A program made the translations under genes and the position numbers. The notes under the pieces are model-generated. The model was not told the origin of the DNA. It worked only from the letters and a program-made list of their open reading frames with translations, and ran no database searches. DNA of 64,000 nucleotides from Sipunculus nudus (taxonomy: Eukaryota; Annelida; Sipuncula; Golfingiida; Sipunculidae), in NCBI GenBank assembly GCA_026874595.1, contig CM049314.1, positions 39,229,229 through 39,293,228 on the forward strand. The letters are read 5' to 3'. Of this stretch, positions 47,235 to 60,119 are shown piece after piece; position 1 is the stretch's first letter, and the number at the start of each line of letters is the position of its first letter.

Positions 47235-48923
47235 AAACGTTGCCCCTGACCTGGTGTTCTCGGAAAAGGTTTCCTTCACCAAGTGACGAAAACAGTTGAA
47301 AAGTAGAAGTTGTGTGGTTTTTGACTGCGAACTCATCGTATTGGCAATCAGGTACACAATAAAACACAATTCAGTGGCTCAGCAACGAAATTAAAGAAAT
47401 CCACAGAATTAAAAACCACAAACCAGATAGGGTTCACAGCCTTTTATGCCTCAAAACATAGGAATAAAGTCCATGTGAAATACACTGGCAACACACACAC
47501 ACAAAACTAATTATATGCACAGTCCGGTTGAACAGACTCTCGCTAGCCTGAACTGGTAATACAGGTCCCTGACTGGCGATAATCGACCCCGACTGGCGGC
47601 ACTGGGATTGCTTGCGGCACTAGACTCGACTGGGGACACAAAGACCCCGGCATGCGACAAAGGACCCCCGAATTGCGGCAAGGGACTCCGACTTGCGGCA
47701 CTTGAACCAAACTTACAGCACTGAAACCCAACTGACGGCACTGGACCCCAACCGGCGGGACTGGAAACCGACTAACGCACTTGATCAGATGTGGTGGAAA
47801 CTGACCCAAACTGGTGATACTGGTCTCCGACTGGCGGAACTGGTCCTTCGCTGATGATACTGGTCCCAAATTGCAACTGGCCGGCTCCTGAACACCGAAA
47901 ACTGAAAAACCACTCTGTGTAGGCGACCCTTCTTAATGCCCTTTTACCCTGAGGTAGAAGGTCATCTATATTCATAAGTCACATACAATGCCTGACACCC
48001 GGTTGTTAATAAGGCTCATCAAAAAGGATACCGACGGCATGGCCGCCGAAAGAAATTAAGAGCTTTCGAAAATTCAACATAAGCGCGAATACCCGGAATA
48101 GCTCCTCACAGCAAGATCAAAATGAAAGCATAATCCTATTCCCAATTCATTCCCTCCTGACCATTTAAAATATATACTTTATTTATTCTACATGGATTGT
48201 ACAACCAGTTATAATAAATAACACGAGACATTCTCCATGATGTTGGGGCTCTGTTGTCGGAAGGTTGGGGGTCACCGGAGGACCCGGATTAAATATCCGG
48301 CCTTGGACTGGCCACTTCAACACACTCTCATAGCCACAACGGGGATCGAACCAGGGTCTCTAGCGGAGAAGGCCGAGCGTTTTACCACTCAGTTGTCCAG
48401 GCCCCTATAGTTTCAGTCCATTTATGGGTGCTTCTTCATATATTAACATCATGGCATCAATTCATGACATCATGGCATCATAATAATAGTTATAATATTA
48501 TATATATATATATATATATATCTAATATCATATGTAAATAACAAAATTGTAGTTACCGTGCGTCTTCTCTTTAACACCCTGGATGGACTTCTTTGTCGCG
48601 GATTTCGTCGCATTTCCAATCAGAATACACAGGCCCTTCTGATGCCACTCCTTGGTACAAGGGGGATTTCTCTGTCTTGTACATAATTTAGCACACCCGA
48701 TGCTATTTATCCGACTGGCATAAATATGCTTAATTGCTTTTACAGTTCCACATGTACCGGCTGATGCTCCAGCTGCGTAGATTTTACAAGACTATGTTAT
48801 TCTTTTAGGCAATTTCTTTTTTTGTTTGTATTCGCATTAATAATGGATGGGTTAAAACAAAGGGTCAAGGGTATATACTATACCTGACGTTGTCAGCAGA
48901 ATTACCCAAACTAGGAGGTCCAT
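45561..48923 (-). CDS. secreted Cys-rich/C-type lectin domain protein (copy 6, intact)
   Basis: Exons 48884-48923, 48557-48772, 46281-46463 and 45561-45802 (minus) give 226 aa with GT-AG phase-1 introns of 111, 2093 and 478 bp. MDLLVWVILLTTSA is the signal peptide. The Cys-rich domain is C21-X18-C40-X3-C44-X7-C52-X9-C62, the same spacing as copy 2. The CTLD starts at E86-C87, with SCYLF at 102, DWENARLFC ending at C122, SDLVAIETEAENNHL, WKW at 169-171 and ALCE ending at E220. The EPN/QPD and WND motifs and the second CTLD disulfide are absent. Intron 2 holds an (AT)n array, (AAT)n, the minisatellite and a SINE. Paired conservation with copy 2 argues that both are under selection; ligand and tissue are unknown. 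Confidence 0.85.
46181..46238. repeat. (AT)n microsatellite in lectin copy 6 intron 3
   Basis: A pure dinucleotide array between the two CTLD exons. Confidence 0.95.
46650..46900. repeat. (AAT)n and (AT)n microsatellites in lectin copy 6 intron 2
   Basis: (AAT)n at about 46651-46708 and (AT)n at 46857-46899. The first is shared in position with copies 1 and 3. Confidence 0.9.
47174..47230. repeat. (AT)n microsatellite in lectin copy 6 intron 2
   Basis: A pure dinucleotide array in intron 2; open frames through it are artefacts. Confidence 0.95.
47525..47885. repeat. 20-bp minisatellite in lectin copy 6 intron 2
   Basis: About 18 diverged units of the CTGGCGGCACTGGACCCCGA type, in the same intron position as in copies 1 and 3. 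Confidence 0.9.
48178..48417 (-). mobile_element. tRNA-derived SINE, 240 bp, with 7-bp target duplication
   Basis: CCATTTA flanks it at 48171-48177 and 48418-48424. On the minus strand the head has an A-box-like ACAACTGAGTGGTAAAACGC and a perfect B box GGTTCGATCCC. The tail is ATAAATAAAG-rich. The paralogous intron at about 19850 lacks the insert. A second copy starts at 63829. Confidence 0.85.
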
Positions 48924-49159
48924 CTTGATCTTCGAAGCAAAATGTACTTTTTGACATATGTTAAAATATTTGTATATAATGCATCTAATATTATATATTT
49001 ATAAATCTCTTACTTAGGGCTCTTTAACATATCAGGGGGACGATTTTTTCTTTCCAGAGAGACCACACATCCCGGAAATGCAATAAATGAATGGCAGTTT
49101 ACGCGCGAAATGTATTCAAGAAATAAATAACTGATTTTGTACATCTAGCAGTACTAAAA

Positions 49160-50780
49160 AATGAAATCCACTTGTGCAACCAAAAATTACATTATTCCAG
49201 ATACAGACTTATTAAGTATTACATTTACTTCAAGGGGTTGAGGTTTAAACCATGTACATGAGGCCCCTGTGTTGATCAATATAGTTGCATAGGTATACAC
49301 GTTTACAAAAACGCAGTATATTAAATATTATTTAAATGTAGGAATTGGCCTGGTATTAAGGCACTTTCTACAATCGACCTTTGACTTTACGATATAGACC
49401 TCTCTGAGACCATGCAGGGAGTCGTCGGACTATTTTTTCGGTCTGGGTTAATTGACAATGAATCTCGCCTATCGTAAACAACGTACATGGTATTATTATG
49501 CATAAATCATTTTTCACTTAACTCCGCAGCAGTTCATCGGAAAAGGGCATGTTTTATGAACCATGAATTCAACAGCATCTCTGCTTATCTCTCATTTGAC
49601 ACGTGTGTTTGTTTATATTTTGTTTTATCAAAACATGTCACATATTACATAAACCGGTCATTACACGTTTTTATCTTATAATTATTTTCAATGTACAACA
49701 AAATAGAAGCTAAACTGTGCAGTAATTTGTAAGAAACTTCGTAATACTCCAGCACTTCTTTGCCGCGTCTGTGAGGCTATTATCTCTGAATAGCCGTGAC
49801 ATCACGTGAATGGTATTTAGGCTCCAACGAAAACTATGCACATTAGTATCGCTACAACAAGAAGTACATAAATCAAACTTAATAAGCAATTCTGCAACAA
49901 TTACAAACCATACCAATGGGAAGCTGCAAATGAAAGATTCTGATTGTTTTGCTTCAAAGTTAAATTTTATATGGATTAAGTAGACTGTTTTCAAAATTAA
50001 TGATAAATGTGCTTTCAGGGATATTCTTTGATATAAGATATTTACATAAGCTGCAAAGGTATGAATGGCATATGCCATGCATTTGCTTATCTAGCACAAG
50101 AAAATTATAATAGAAATAAAGTGGATATTTATGCGATCAAAGAAAGTATAATATAGTTCATCAAAGAATAATAATTAAGCTTGTGTTCATAAAGAAAAGC
50201 TGCTGATCGCTGCATCGATTTGTAGAAATCTAGACCATTAACCAAATAAAGGGAATATGTCAGGCACTACCATTAACGTGTCGATAATTTATCACCCTAA
50301 TAGTTCCATGGCATCGATGTCCATATATTATACTTATCCATGAGTAATATAATAATAGATGCATTTTCGAATGCTATTCAAGCCTCTGTACGCTTTAAAT
50401 CCTCTTAAACTGAAAGGGGTACACATGCAAGTTAAAAAACGAAATTTACGCACATTATTTGATATGGTTCAATCATAAATTGTTTTAACTGTTTGCAATA
50501 AAAACGTTCAAATTGACTTAAAATATTCCGTTCCGATATTCCTTTATATATTTTTCGAATACCTTTGTCTTCTGTTCGATAATTTGTATTTCAGTCACAA
50601 ACATATCACTTAAAGGGTGAATAATTATGCATATTAAAATTTAAAATTCGTGATCTTGTAGATAGACGACATGTATGACATCTCCTGAATTTAGAAACCG
50701 GTCAGATGTTAAAATTTGTTAATCTGCCGGGTTGATCGCTTTCTATAATCCTTTTAGGCAGATATGTTAAAAAAATGCCC
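49160..50780. repeat. duplicated upstream flank of lectin copy 6
   Basis: Matches 20870-21840, including a decayed copy of the small Cys exon after TTTCAG at 50595, which has an early stop. It lies upstream of and on the opposite strand to the lectin gene, as in copy 3. Confidence 0.6.
49359..49832. mobile_element. insertion of about 470 bp absent from the paralogue
   Basis: The 21050-21070 copy reads ATATTAATGCACAT without a break. Here ATTAA and ATGCACAT are separated by about 470 bp. No clear terminal repeats, tRNA boxes or tail were seen, so the class is unknown. Confidence 0.45.
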
Positions 50781-50784
50781 TGTT

Positions 50785-52590
50785 GCAGAAGTTTAACCCG
50801 ATGCCGAAGTAGGACCCTGATGTGGAAGACATTTGATAATTTGTCAAAATGACCGAATATATTAATCATTTAAATACATAAATAACTGTTATGTTATAAT
50901 TGTCCAATCTGACCTTTATAAACCGAAGGTAATCCCTTGGAGCTTTTTTTGTAAAACAATTGGCAAGAAAATCTGAATATCAGTTGACACAGGCTGCTTG
51001 TTTTGTTTATGTCAACGTGATTCTAATAAAAACAAATGCAACAAAGGCATCTAGCAGCAAGTCATATTAGCCAGAGCTTTGCAAATGGCGTTTTGCAACA
51101 AGTAACTTATATAATTTGGATATTTACAACCTACTACCTCAGGTTATATATTTTTCCCGTTTGTCAACATTTATGTGTTTATAAACACGCTGTTAAACAA
51201 GTTGATACATCCATAAATTCTTTTCCAAAAGATAGATGAATATGCACTTTTAGGTTTCCTGAGAAAATTATTCTGTCAGTGCAAACATACTTTGGTTTTA
51301 TTTATATCTAGAATCTCTCATTAAACATAAAACATCTAATATAGCTGACGTGTTACATGATGATGCTTTGCCATAACTACCTCAGTTTAGACAATATTTG
51401 ATAAAAACGTGAAACAAGGATTCTTGTAGTGTGTGCTTGTTATTTCTCTTCAATTAGTTAATTAAATACATTAATTATAGCAAAAAAATTACGCCCTGAT
51501 GAACTTCGAATCCACCCATTGAATCGTACCGATTCTTAAAACGATGTAACGGGACTGCTAGACCAACGTAAATTGTCCGAGTAAGCCTACCTTATTATTG
51601 CCAGTATTTTATTGTCACCTTGCCTTCTACAACATAAAATTCCTTTTTAGATTGAGAAATCTTGGTTTTTTTTTAGCCAGTATAAATGTGCTAAACCGAG
51701 ATAAATCGTTTCATATGAATAGGCTGTGTAACGTATGTATGTTTGCCCGAAACGAACTTAAGCTTTTAAAAGTATTTAAAAAAAAAACATTTTAATTATG
51801 TGGAATCTTCATACTATCATACCACGGATCACAATGTACAAGGCACACCGAATGTGTTATATACATTTGTTGTGACAAAATATTTATTTGGGATCACATC
51901 GATCTCGGTTCATATCAATAGGAAATGTGTTCTTACGTTTCATTTACAGAGCACTGAAATATTGAAAGTATGGACTTGCATAAGTTCGTATTAAACGAAG
52001 ACTAATGACCATAAGAAAGATCATATTATATATGTATTTGTTCTTTTGTATAAGTCAAATTCCCATTTTGTTTTATGTATATGTGTTTCTTGATATATGC
52101 GTGTCTGCGTTCTGCATAAGTCTGAACAACTGTGAAAGTCATTTCTGCAATAGAAATTTACATCCATGCATTGCCACCATTCGGCTTTCTGCATGTTAGG
52201 GTCCCGTCTGTGTTTGTACACTTGCTTCAGTGCTGGAGGCAGGATAGTGTGGATTGGGAAGGCCTGGTTCTGTAATTTCACAGGGCAGTGTTAATTTAGA
52301 TCTAGTCTTAATTATGTTCTGGGCAAAGTAAATGCCAGTGATGACCTGATTTTGTCTTTTAATTGACCAGGACAAGTCCAATGGAAGAGTATTTCTCGTT
52401 TTGATGTGGAACGAACTGTGTTAGCGAAAATGCATTGTTGTATATGGCATAAATATACTGTTAAGATAATACCCAGCTATGTTTAATTGACAGAATATTT
52501 ACGTCTAAATTAACCGCTTCCATTATTCATGATCTCTTGTGTAATTCTTAATGGAAGTTTGTATCTGCATATATCCATTTCGGTTTAGGA
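50785..52590. other. no recognised feature
   Basis: AT-rich sequence with short open frames; no domain or repeat family identified. Confidence 0.35.
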
Positions 52591-52594
52591 CTAC

Positions 52595-52880
52595 CTGACA
52601 GGGCGGTAGCACTCGCTTCCTATCATATTATTGTTATATCCTTGTGTCATCCAGTGTCATCCCGTCTATCGCACCTGCGGGTCCTGATTGTAAATCATCC
52701 CTATTGCTTGGTAATTATACCGAGGAACCTCCAAAGACGCACTCATTTGTGAGTGATACACGACTATGGGACAGCGTAAAAATCTCACCACCTCGGCTGA
52801 GATTTAAACTTCCGACCTCCCAACTTTTAATCCTGTGCTCTTCCCCTGAGCCTGAGAAGCCGGTCATGAGCAATATGATG
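52595..52880 (-). repeat. possible degenerate tRNA-derived SINE
   Basis: The minus strand has an A-box-like GGCTCAGGGGAAGAGC and a weakened B box GAAGTTTAAATCTC. There is no clear tail or target duplication. Confidence 0.4.
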
Positions 52881-52884
52881 CCTA

Positions 52885-55800
52885 TTTGTTCACACTATCA
52901 GTTCACGTTTGCTTTGTTCAAAAGTTTCCATGCAAAACCATCGAAGCATATTGTCTCAGTGCCTTCCCCCTAGCTGTTTAACACCTTGCTATAATTCTTA
53001 GTGTTATTATACAGTTAACTTGTTTATGCTTATAACAACAAGGCCGAGCATGCGCAAAAAATCCCAAACAAAGAGTAGGTTAAACTAATGCATACATGGA
53101 TACAAGTCCTCTGAGGAATATCTGCTGTATAGAAAGTTCGGTCCATGGGCCGGATCTAAGATTGTGACGTAAGAACCTGTTGCACCACATTTGCTCGATA
53201 TGTCAAGGGGTCTCAGCTGAAATGACACGGGTAGCACGGTGTGGACCAGTGTATAGCAAGTCCTAGGCCTAACGTTGCAACACGTATCACATTTTTTGGC
53301 CACATCAATCAGCGCATCTCGTGATTTACCTTACTATTTCCAAATGGTGCTGACGACCTGAGGATCAGATCTTCAACAAGAACCATCAAGTGCACAAAAG
53401 ATATAATAAGTCATTCAATGACACAGTATGACTGTAACCCGGCGTTGCTTTGGTTTAAATACCGAAACAAAGAAAACGACTGGGTGACTGAAACGTATGG
53501 TCTTTATTCGGCCACTTTTTTGTAATCACCTTTCTGATATTTTCCCGTTTGGAGCATACACGAAGAGTCTTTTGGAAACACCAGATATTGAACAATAATC
53601 ATAGAGATAACCATTAGGAAAACACTGCTGGGGTCTGTCCTTGACACCTGTTGGTAAACGTGGAGAACTAGATCTTACGGGAAACTACAGTCGCTTGAAT
53701 GTTAAGGAAGGAACTGTAGATTGACTTAACGAAATCCTGGGAATAAAAACTTCATTATGAATTTTGAAGGAATACGTGAACTACATTGAATTAAATTGCT
53801 AAGGCAAATCTATAATTTGGACTCCCGACTAAAGAAAATGTATTTTTATTTAAGAACAAATTAACCGTTTTATTACGCAGGCCGCACGGATAATTCGTTT
53901 GAGAAAATCTTATTTTGAAAATTCATGACTATATCCCAATGTTGTGATTGTACATCTCCTGGTAATATGGTATTTAAATTAAAACATATGAAAAAATGGA
54001 GAAGTTGGACCGCCCGTATATATATGTGTGTGTGTGTGTGTGTGTATTTTATTCTTTTGCTGTTCCCTTGACCATTTTTATGATGCCCTGCGCGCAACAT
54101 TTTTACCACTGTAACTTGTACTTTTAATTTCAGTACAAATTAGCCGATTTATATCTCTGGCTGCATGGACATTCCTTTCCAGAAAATGATACTAGAAAAA
54201 ACACTAAAAAATCTTTTTCTTGTGCTTGCTTCGGTTTTACCTTCATTGTCGTTATTTTTTTTTTCTTTTTGTCATAAGGAAAACGCAATATGAACAGGAA
54301 CATTGACGGTAAACAATGGTCTGATCTAGGTTTCGTTAGATCTTTTCCTGAAAACTAAGCTTGAACTCTGGAATTCTGTCCATCATAAAAATTAAATTGT
54401 GTGGTTTTGGCTCGAGTATTCATATGCCTATTGCAGGAGTGGCATTGCTGAGACATCGCCGGCAGAGTGGGGGCAGGTTCAGTATACGTGGGGCTATCAA
54501 GTTAAAATTTGTTAGAACTGATTTTAAAAGGCCGATACGTATTGGATACTGGAGATAAATATTTGTTTTACCCTTATGTGGTCGTCCAGGATATTGGGGA
54601 AAGCCGGGATGGACGCTAAAACGATCCGAATAGTAAGCGGGCTATGTGGAAGGTGGAAATAAGGGGGATGGTTCGTCTAGTGAAGCGTGATGAAAGGACA
54701 AACACATAGACACCCTGAATTATTTATAGATTAAAACATCAATTTACCTGAGTAACCACGTGAATAATAAAAGCCATAACAATAATGCACAAACAAACAA
54801 TACGATTCGGCCCAAATGCCCATGAAGGCAAACACGAACATCCAAAGGCCGGTCTGCATTTGTCGGTTTTTACGTATGACGACTAACAAGACTAAGCGCC
54901 GATAAAACATAAAAAATATGAAGAAAAATTTTAGGCTAAGCTTGTCATGCGTGGTGTTTTGGCAGTGATAAATTTTCTTCACTTGATTCGGGCCATCTTA
55001 AACAAGATTGCACTCAGAGCGGACGAGACTAGATCAGAACGAACCGGACAGGACTAAGAATCCTGTAAACAGTAGTGTCCGCCGGAATCGTTATATATAC
55101 TTATATATATATATACAAAAAGATGATGGTATTTACAAAAATTATCGCATCACAATCATCGCACAAGTAAAACTTCCATTAACAAATAAACTTGATTATC
55201 TACCCTCTATAATTATATACAATAATTATTATTTAATTAACTGTCTCCTCTCCTCATAAATGAGAAATTGACAGTATTCAAAATATGAACCGCCACATGA
55301 TCATATACGGTGCTTTATATAAGTTAATTCACATTAGAAACTAATATCATTTTGATACTGTACTATGATATATTTCCTTTATATCACAACACTCTAAATA
55401 AAGTTTTATGTATATACTTACTATTTGTTCAAAATACTAAACTATCGAAAAGATGGTCATCGTAATTATATATGTGGTTGCTATTTTATATTAAATGACA
55501 ATAACACTTTAATCCTTAATTCTGTATATATTTTGATAGGAGATTAGGTGACCAGCACTAACGTTATGGTATGCATTCATATTTATATATACCGAAAGAG
55601 GAACCAATCTTCATGTGTCATCCATGTAATTAAACTCCTTCTTTTAATTCACCCTTTTCAAATTAGTATTCCTGTCGTGTGATTTACAGAGCTGCTCTCA
55701 TTGGTCTAAGAGAAACTCCCGATCCTGGTTAGTCCTGAAACGTCCGCAAACATAGCGGACTCAACCGGATCGGACCAGACCGGACCGGACCGGCAGTCCT

Positions 55801-56520
55801 GTACGCTAAGTGCCGCAAACAGAAAGGGACCGTAATGAAATTAATCCCGTTTCGATCTCATCTTGTCTGCTCTGTGTGTGGCCTACTTAAATGCCGTGCT
55901 CCTTTCAAAGGTCGACACTTCTAGCAGGTCACTTGGTCCACCGCATATTGCCTTTTGTTTAGTTTCAGTGATATGAATCAGCCGCAATGTTCCTCCACAC
56001 GATCGCGGTACCTCACATCAATATTATTTTACAGCCGGGGCAGTATTATGACTCCGATGACTCCCCAAAAAATGTGATCTGTATTTCATAATTCCACAAC
56101 AAGGGGCATGGATGAATGTAATTACATTCCAAAACAGTTTTGTTGTTTAATTGTTATGGTATTTTATAGGTGTATACGAGGGATTTCACAGTTTGATGTG
56201 TATATACCCGCACTTTTCTCTTAAATGGTGCCATAAGGCAAAAATACTATACCTTACAAAGATAAAATTGCTAACAAACCATTTTACTTCCAACTTTTCA
56301 GCTTTCTTCGATTTTCCAAACATTTATATATACACACAAACTGAACATACATCCACATGATCCTTTTTATGGACATAGCCGAAAACTAGGCCAATTTTTT
56401 TTTAATGTTTTAATTAATTAGCTTCAGTATGTCTGCTAATAGATATATGATTTTCTAGGTCCTAGTCCTTGTGAATCCGGAGATATGGGGCCAGTAACAT
56501 CACCGTACCTGCGTTTCAAC
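52885..56520. other. no confirmed gene; (TG)n and GGACC repeats
   Basis: A (TG)n run lies near 54023-54043. GGACC-rich direct repeats occur near 55016-55080 and 55755-55815. A minus-strand stretch at about 53090-53218 has an acceptor and donor but no recognised domain. Confidence 0.35.
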
Positions 56521-56529
56521 AACACTTTA

Positions 56530-56665
56530 CTGAGGCAGAAAGCAGTATCTTTACTTACTGCTCTTTGTCTCAACAAAAAACACAAAAATTAAAACTTACT
56601 GCTTTTTACCTCAGTATATGCGTGCGTCACATGATCTAACTTTGATGATACTGCTCTTTGCTCGT
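56530..56665. repeat. cluster of TACTGC-TTTTGCCTCAG-like motifs (left)
   Basis: Variants of this motif occur at 56530-56547 (inverse), 56556-56572, about 56598-56615 and 56649. Matching motifs recur at 61196-61213 (inverse) and 61388-61405. They may be subterminal repeats of the element that carries the gene between them. Confidence 0.4.
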
Positions 56666-57250
56666 GTAAGTTCAGCAAACTTTGTCGAGTGTAAAATGAA
56701 AAAAAAACAAGCTTTATGAAGCCTTTCTCCAGAGGAAAGATGAGTCTCGAGCTGCCCAGAAATGGTAAGTACAAATTAGAATTAATTTTTATAGTTTACA
56801 GATCCAAGTTTATGCCTTTATTTTGTGAAGATACTTCATCTCCTCTATTTTCGCCCGCTTATTAAAAAAACTTTGATTAGTAGATATTGTAAGTTTACAG
56901 TACAACCTCGTAGTAGCTCAAGTCAATTTAGCTCTGAATTCCGGATAAGTAAAACTTTTGTCTAAACTGAAGCAACTATAGATCAAGAATGCTAGAAAGT
57001 CAATCCTGTTATAACAATAATATGGAAAGGCACCCGAAAAATTCACTATAAATCTGTGAAAGAGTAGTTTACAGTTATAAAATTTACAGTACAGAACATT
57101 TAGTAAGAAAATTTATAATTTCTGTTATATTTCATGAGTTATAAATTAACTTTTTTCACGAAAATATATATACATAAATGGATAATCTAATGTTATACTG
57201 CATATATTATTTCATTAATATTTATTTTATTGGATTTACTTTGTTTCAAG

Positions 57251-60117
57251 GTCGGCCCACCCATACCGAAAATATGAAGTCTATAACAGCTACAAGCATA
57301 TTGGCGAACATGATACAAGGAAACCCTCCCATTCCCGAAGAATCTGCGCATGAAAATGCTAAGTGTCTGTGTGGGGAAAATGAGACAATACCACAGGAGG
57401 ATATCCTAGAATGCTCAAAGGAAAATAACCAGTTGCCAGAGATTGAAATCCCCGTTCCTAACAAAGTCCAAACCATTACTGCTTCTGAAGTTAACCACAC
57501 CGAAAGTATGACCCCTGAAAATGACGTATGCTCTAATATAATAATGGATGATACCACATTTTCTGATGATTACTTGCTGATACCAGAAACGCTTCTGCAG
57601 CCGCTCGAGGATATCTCAAATGTTCTAAGTACAAACTTAATTGATATCGGAGACGTGGCAAATTACGTCACCCTCAGTACAGATGATAATGCAAATATTA
57701 AAACAGATGATGAATTTGAAGTCGCTGACGAGAATGGCCGTGATCCTGACTACCAACCTAGTTCAATGTCAGATGATGAAGAAACCTTAAGTGCTGGAGA
57801 AACGGGAAACAGGACACAGGATACAGGAGGGGAGGCTTCAGATGATGAACCACCGCAGAAGAAGAAGCGCGGTCGTCAGAAGCCTGAGAAGATAGAGAGA
57901 GATAGGAGAAAGCATCCACTAACAGACGAATCATGTGATCAGGAACACGGAAAATGTAGAAAGAAATGTTCCATGAAAATCTCACAAAATAGAAGAAAAG
58001 AAATTTGGAATGCATACTGGGCGATGACATATAGTGAACGCAAAACGTGGATGTTTCACAGTGTTGACACAGTTTCCAAAGCTAGGTGCACAAAACAAAA
58101 CCATGTAAGTCGACGCGATATGACCTACCAATACAAGCTCAAGGATTCGGAGGACACATCTCATATTGTGTGTAAGACTTTCTTTCTGACAACACTTGGA
58201 TACAACAAGAAAAAGACAAAGCAGTTATCACTGCATTGCGCAATGCAGGGGGAATATTATCACCCCCAAATGATAAACGAGGCCAGCATGAGCCGGCGGA
58301 CAAGATAGATAGGTATGTCTTCTGTGCTACCTTAAAGGTGCCTATTCACCTTCCTTTTGAAGAAGAATGTATGCGATTTCTGGCTTCATCTGTTTATTTA
58401 TTAATGATCTTAGGGTTATTCTGGTTATGTCAAGTTCTTACAATGCCTCCATGAAATATTTATGACCTTTTGTCAACAGCAATATTGACAAACGGGAAAA
58501 CATATAACCTAAATTGGTAGATCGCGCATATGCTATGGTAGAAAGGTCACTTGTTGCAAATCGTCATTTTCATAGCTCTGGCTTATCTGACATTCCACGA
58601 GATGCCCTTGTTGAATTTCTTTTGATCATTTTGGCGCACCCCACATATTATAAATAACTTGATACAAAAAAAGCCTGTGTGCGGTGATGTCCACGTTTCC
58701 TGATCTTCAAGGGATTACCTTCAGTTTTTAAAGGTCAGACAGGTGGGTGGGTCCCTTTGAAAGTCCCTTTAAGGACCTCCCTCCCTGTGTTCCAGGAAAA
58801 CATATTTTCTCTCGGTCGGTCAAAATTTAAGTATCCGCCTCATTTATCAACATGCAAAGTCTGAGCGATCGACAAACCTATTCTTTAGCAATGTCACTTT
58901 TAGTTATTAACAGTAACTGTCTTTGTAATGTTTCAATTTTGAGTAAATTACAAACCAAGACTTTACTATCTGGTATCTATATGTTATTTTTTGGATACTT
59001 TCATCATGCAATTTATGTTTCATTTTTTATCTTTTCAGAGCACTCTACATGAGCGCATTGAATCGTATCATCCATGTGTAAGCCATAATAGGCGAGAACA
59101 TGCCCCTCTGAGAAGATATTTACCCAGCGAACTCAATGTTTCTTCAATTTATCACGAGAAAATGAAAGAAAAATCAGAGAAAATGCCTGATTTTAAGTGT
59201 AGTTTTGATGTTTTCAGATAATGCCTGTAAAGACTGGCCAGATGATACCATAGTGCGAAGCGTTGATATGCAGAAAGTCATCATGTTACCCCGAATGCCT
59301 AGAAATAAAACTGCAGTATTCAGCAGACGCATAATTGCATTCCATGAGACATTTGCTTCTGTCCGTAAAAAGAAGAAAGAAAACGAGAGAAACCCAAAAA
59401 AGAATAACATATCTGTCTTGTGGCATGAAGGCATCGCAGGAAGGAAGCAAGAAGAACTCGCCTCAACGTTCGTTCGAGCACTTGAACATGAACGTGACAT
59501 GAAAGGACGTCATATACTGGATGGATAATTGTGCCGCTCAAAATAAAAATTGGTGCCTGTTGACCACGCTGATTTCCATGGTAAACGGACCAAGCATTAG
59601 CGCCAACGAAATCATATTAAAATACTTTGAACGTGGCCATACCTTCATGAGTGCAGACTCGGTTCATCACGGAGTAGAAAAAGAAATGGGAAATCAACCA
59701 GGCGGAAATATCTACGATTTTGAGGATTTCGTCCGTGTTTTAGGTAATTCAAATAGCAGAACAATAGATGTAATCGAGCTGACCAATCAGGATGTTCGCA
59801 ACTGGGTTGGTGGCCAGTCAACCGCAAAATTAAAGAAGTCAAGACCTAAGCTCAACGAAATCGTTGAAGTTATGGTACGACGAGGATCGAGAGAATTGTT
59901 CTTCAAACTAAATCACAGCCAGGAAGAGTTTAGCTCTCTAGACTTTTTGAAACAGAAATTTTCTTTGGACAAACCAGAGCAGCTCCGATCTTGCAATCGA
60001 GGCGTTTGCGAGAGCAAGAAGGCCACCGTTGTGGAGAAATTATGTCCCATGATGCCAGAAAACCGCAGGTGCTTCTGGAAAGATCTCCCCGTCAACAGGG
60101 ATGAGGAAGAAATTTAA
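57251..60117 (+). pseudogene. transposase-like multi-exon gene (DUF7869-type family), frameshifted
   Basis: Exon A, about 57251-58310 with first ATG at 57274, has an acidic N-terminus and an AT-hook-like KKKRGRQKPEK. HGKCRKKCSMKIS and KTFFLTTLGYN follow. Near 58212 a one-base loss shifts frame before RNAGGILSPPNDKRGQHE and a GTATGT donor. Exon B from 59041 encodes RIESYHPCVSHNRREHAPLR and then RYLPSELNV. It ends at FDVFR where the family normally continues, so some 40-60 residues seem missing. Exon C encodes MQKVIMLPRMPRNKTAVFS and VLWHEGIAGRKQEELAST. It then shifts frame near 59502 into MDNCAAQNKNW and GHTFMSADSVHH, and stops at 60117. DNCAAQN and GHTFMSAD are hallmark motifs of a widespread invertebrate family whose name I give from memory. 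It is either a decayed mobile gene or a real gene hit by sequence errors. Confidence 0.65.
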
Positions 60118-60119
60118 TT

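Noticed and set aside
54731-54982. Minus-strand open frame with a hydrophobic stretch
   Set aside because: It has a possible donor but no acceptor or signal-peptide logic and no recognised family.
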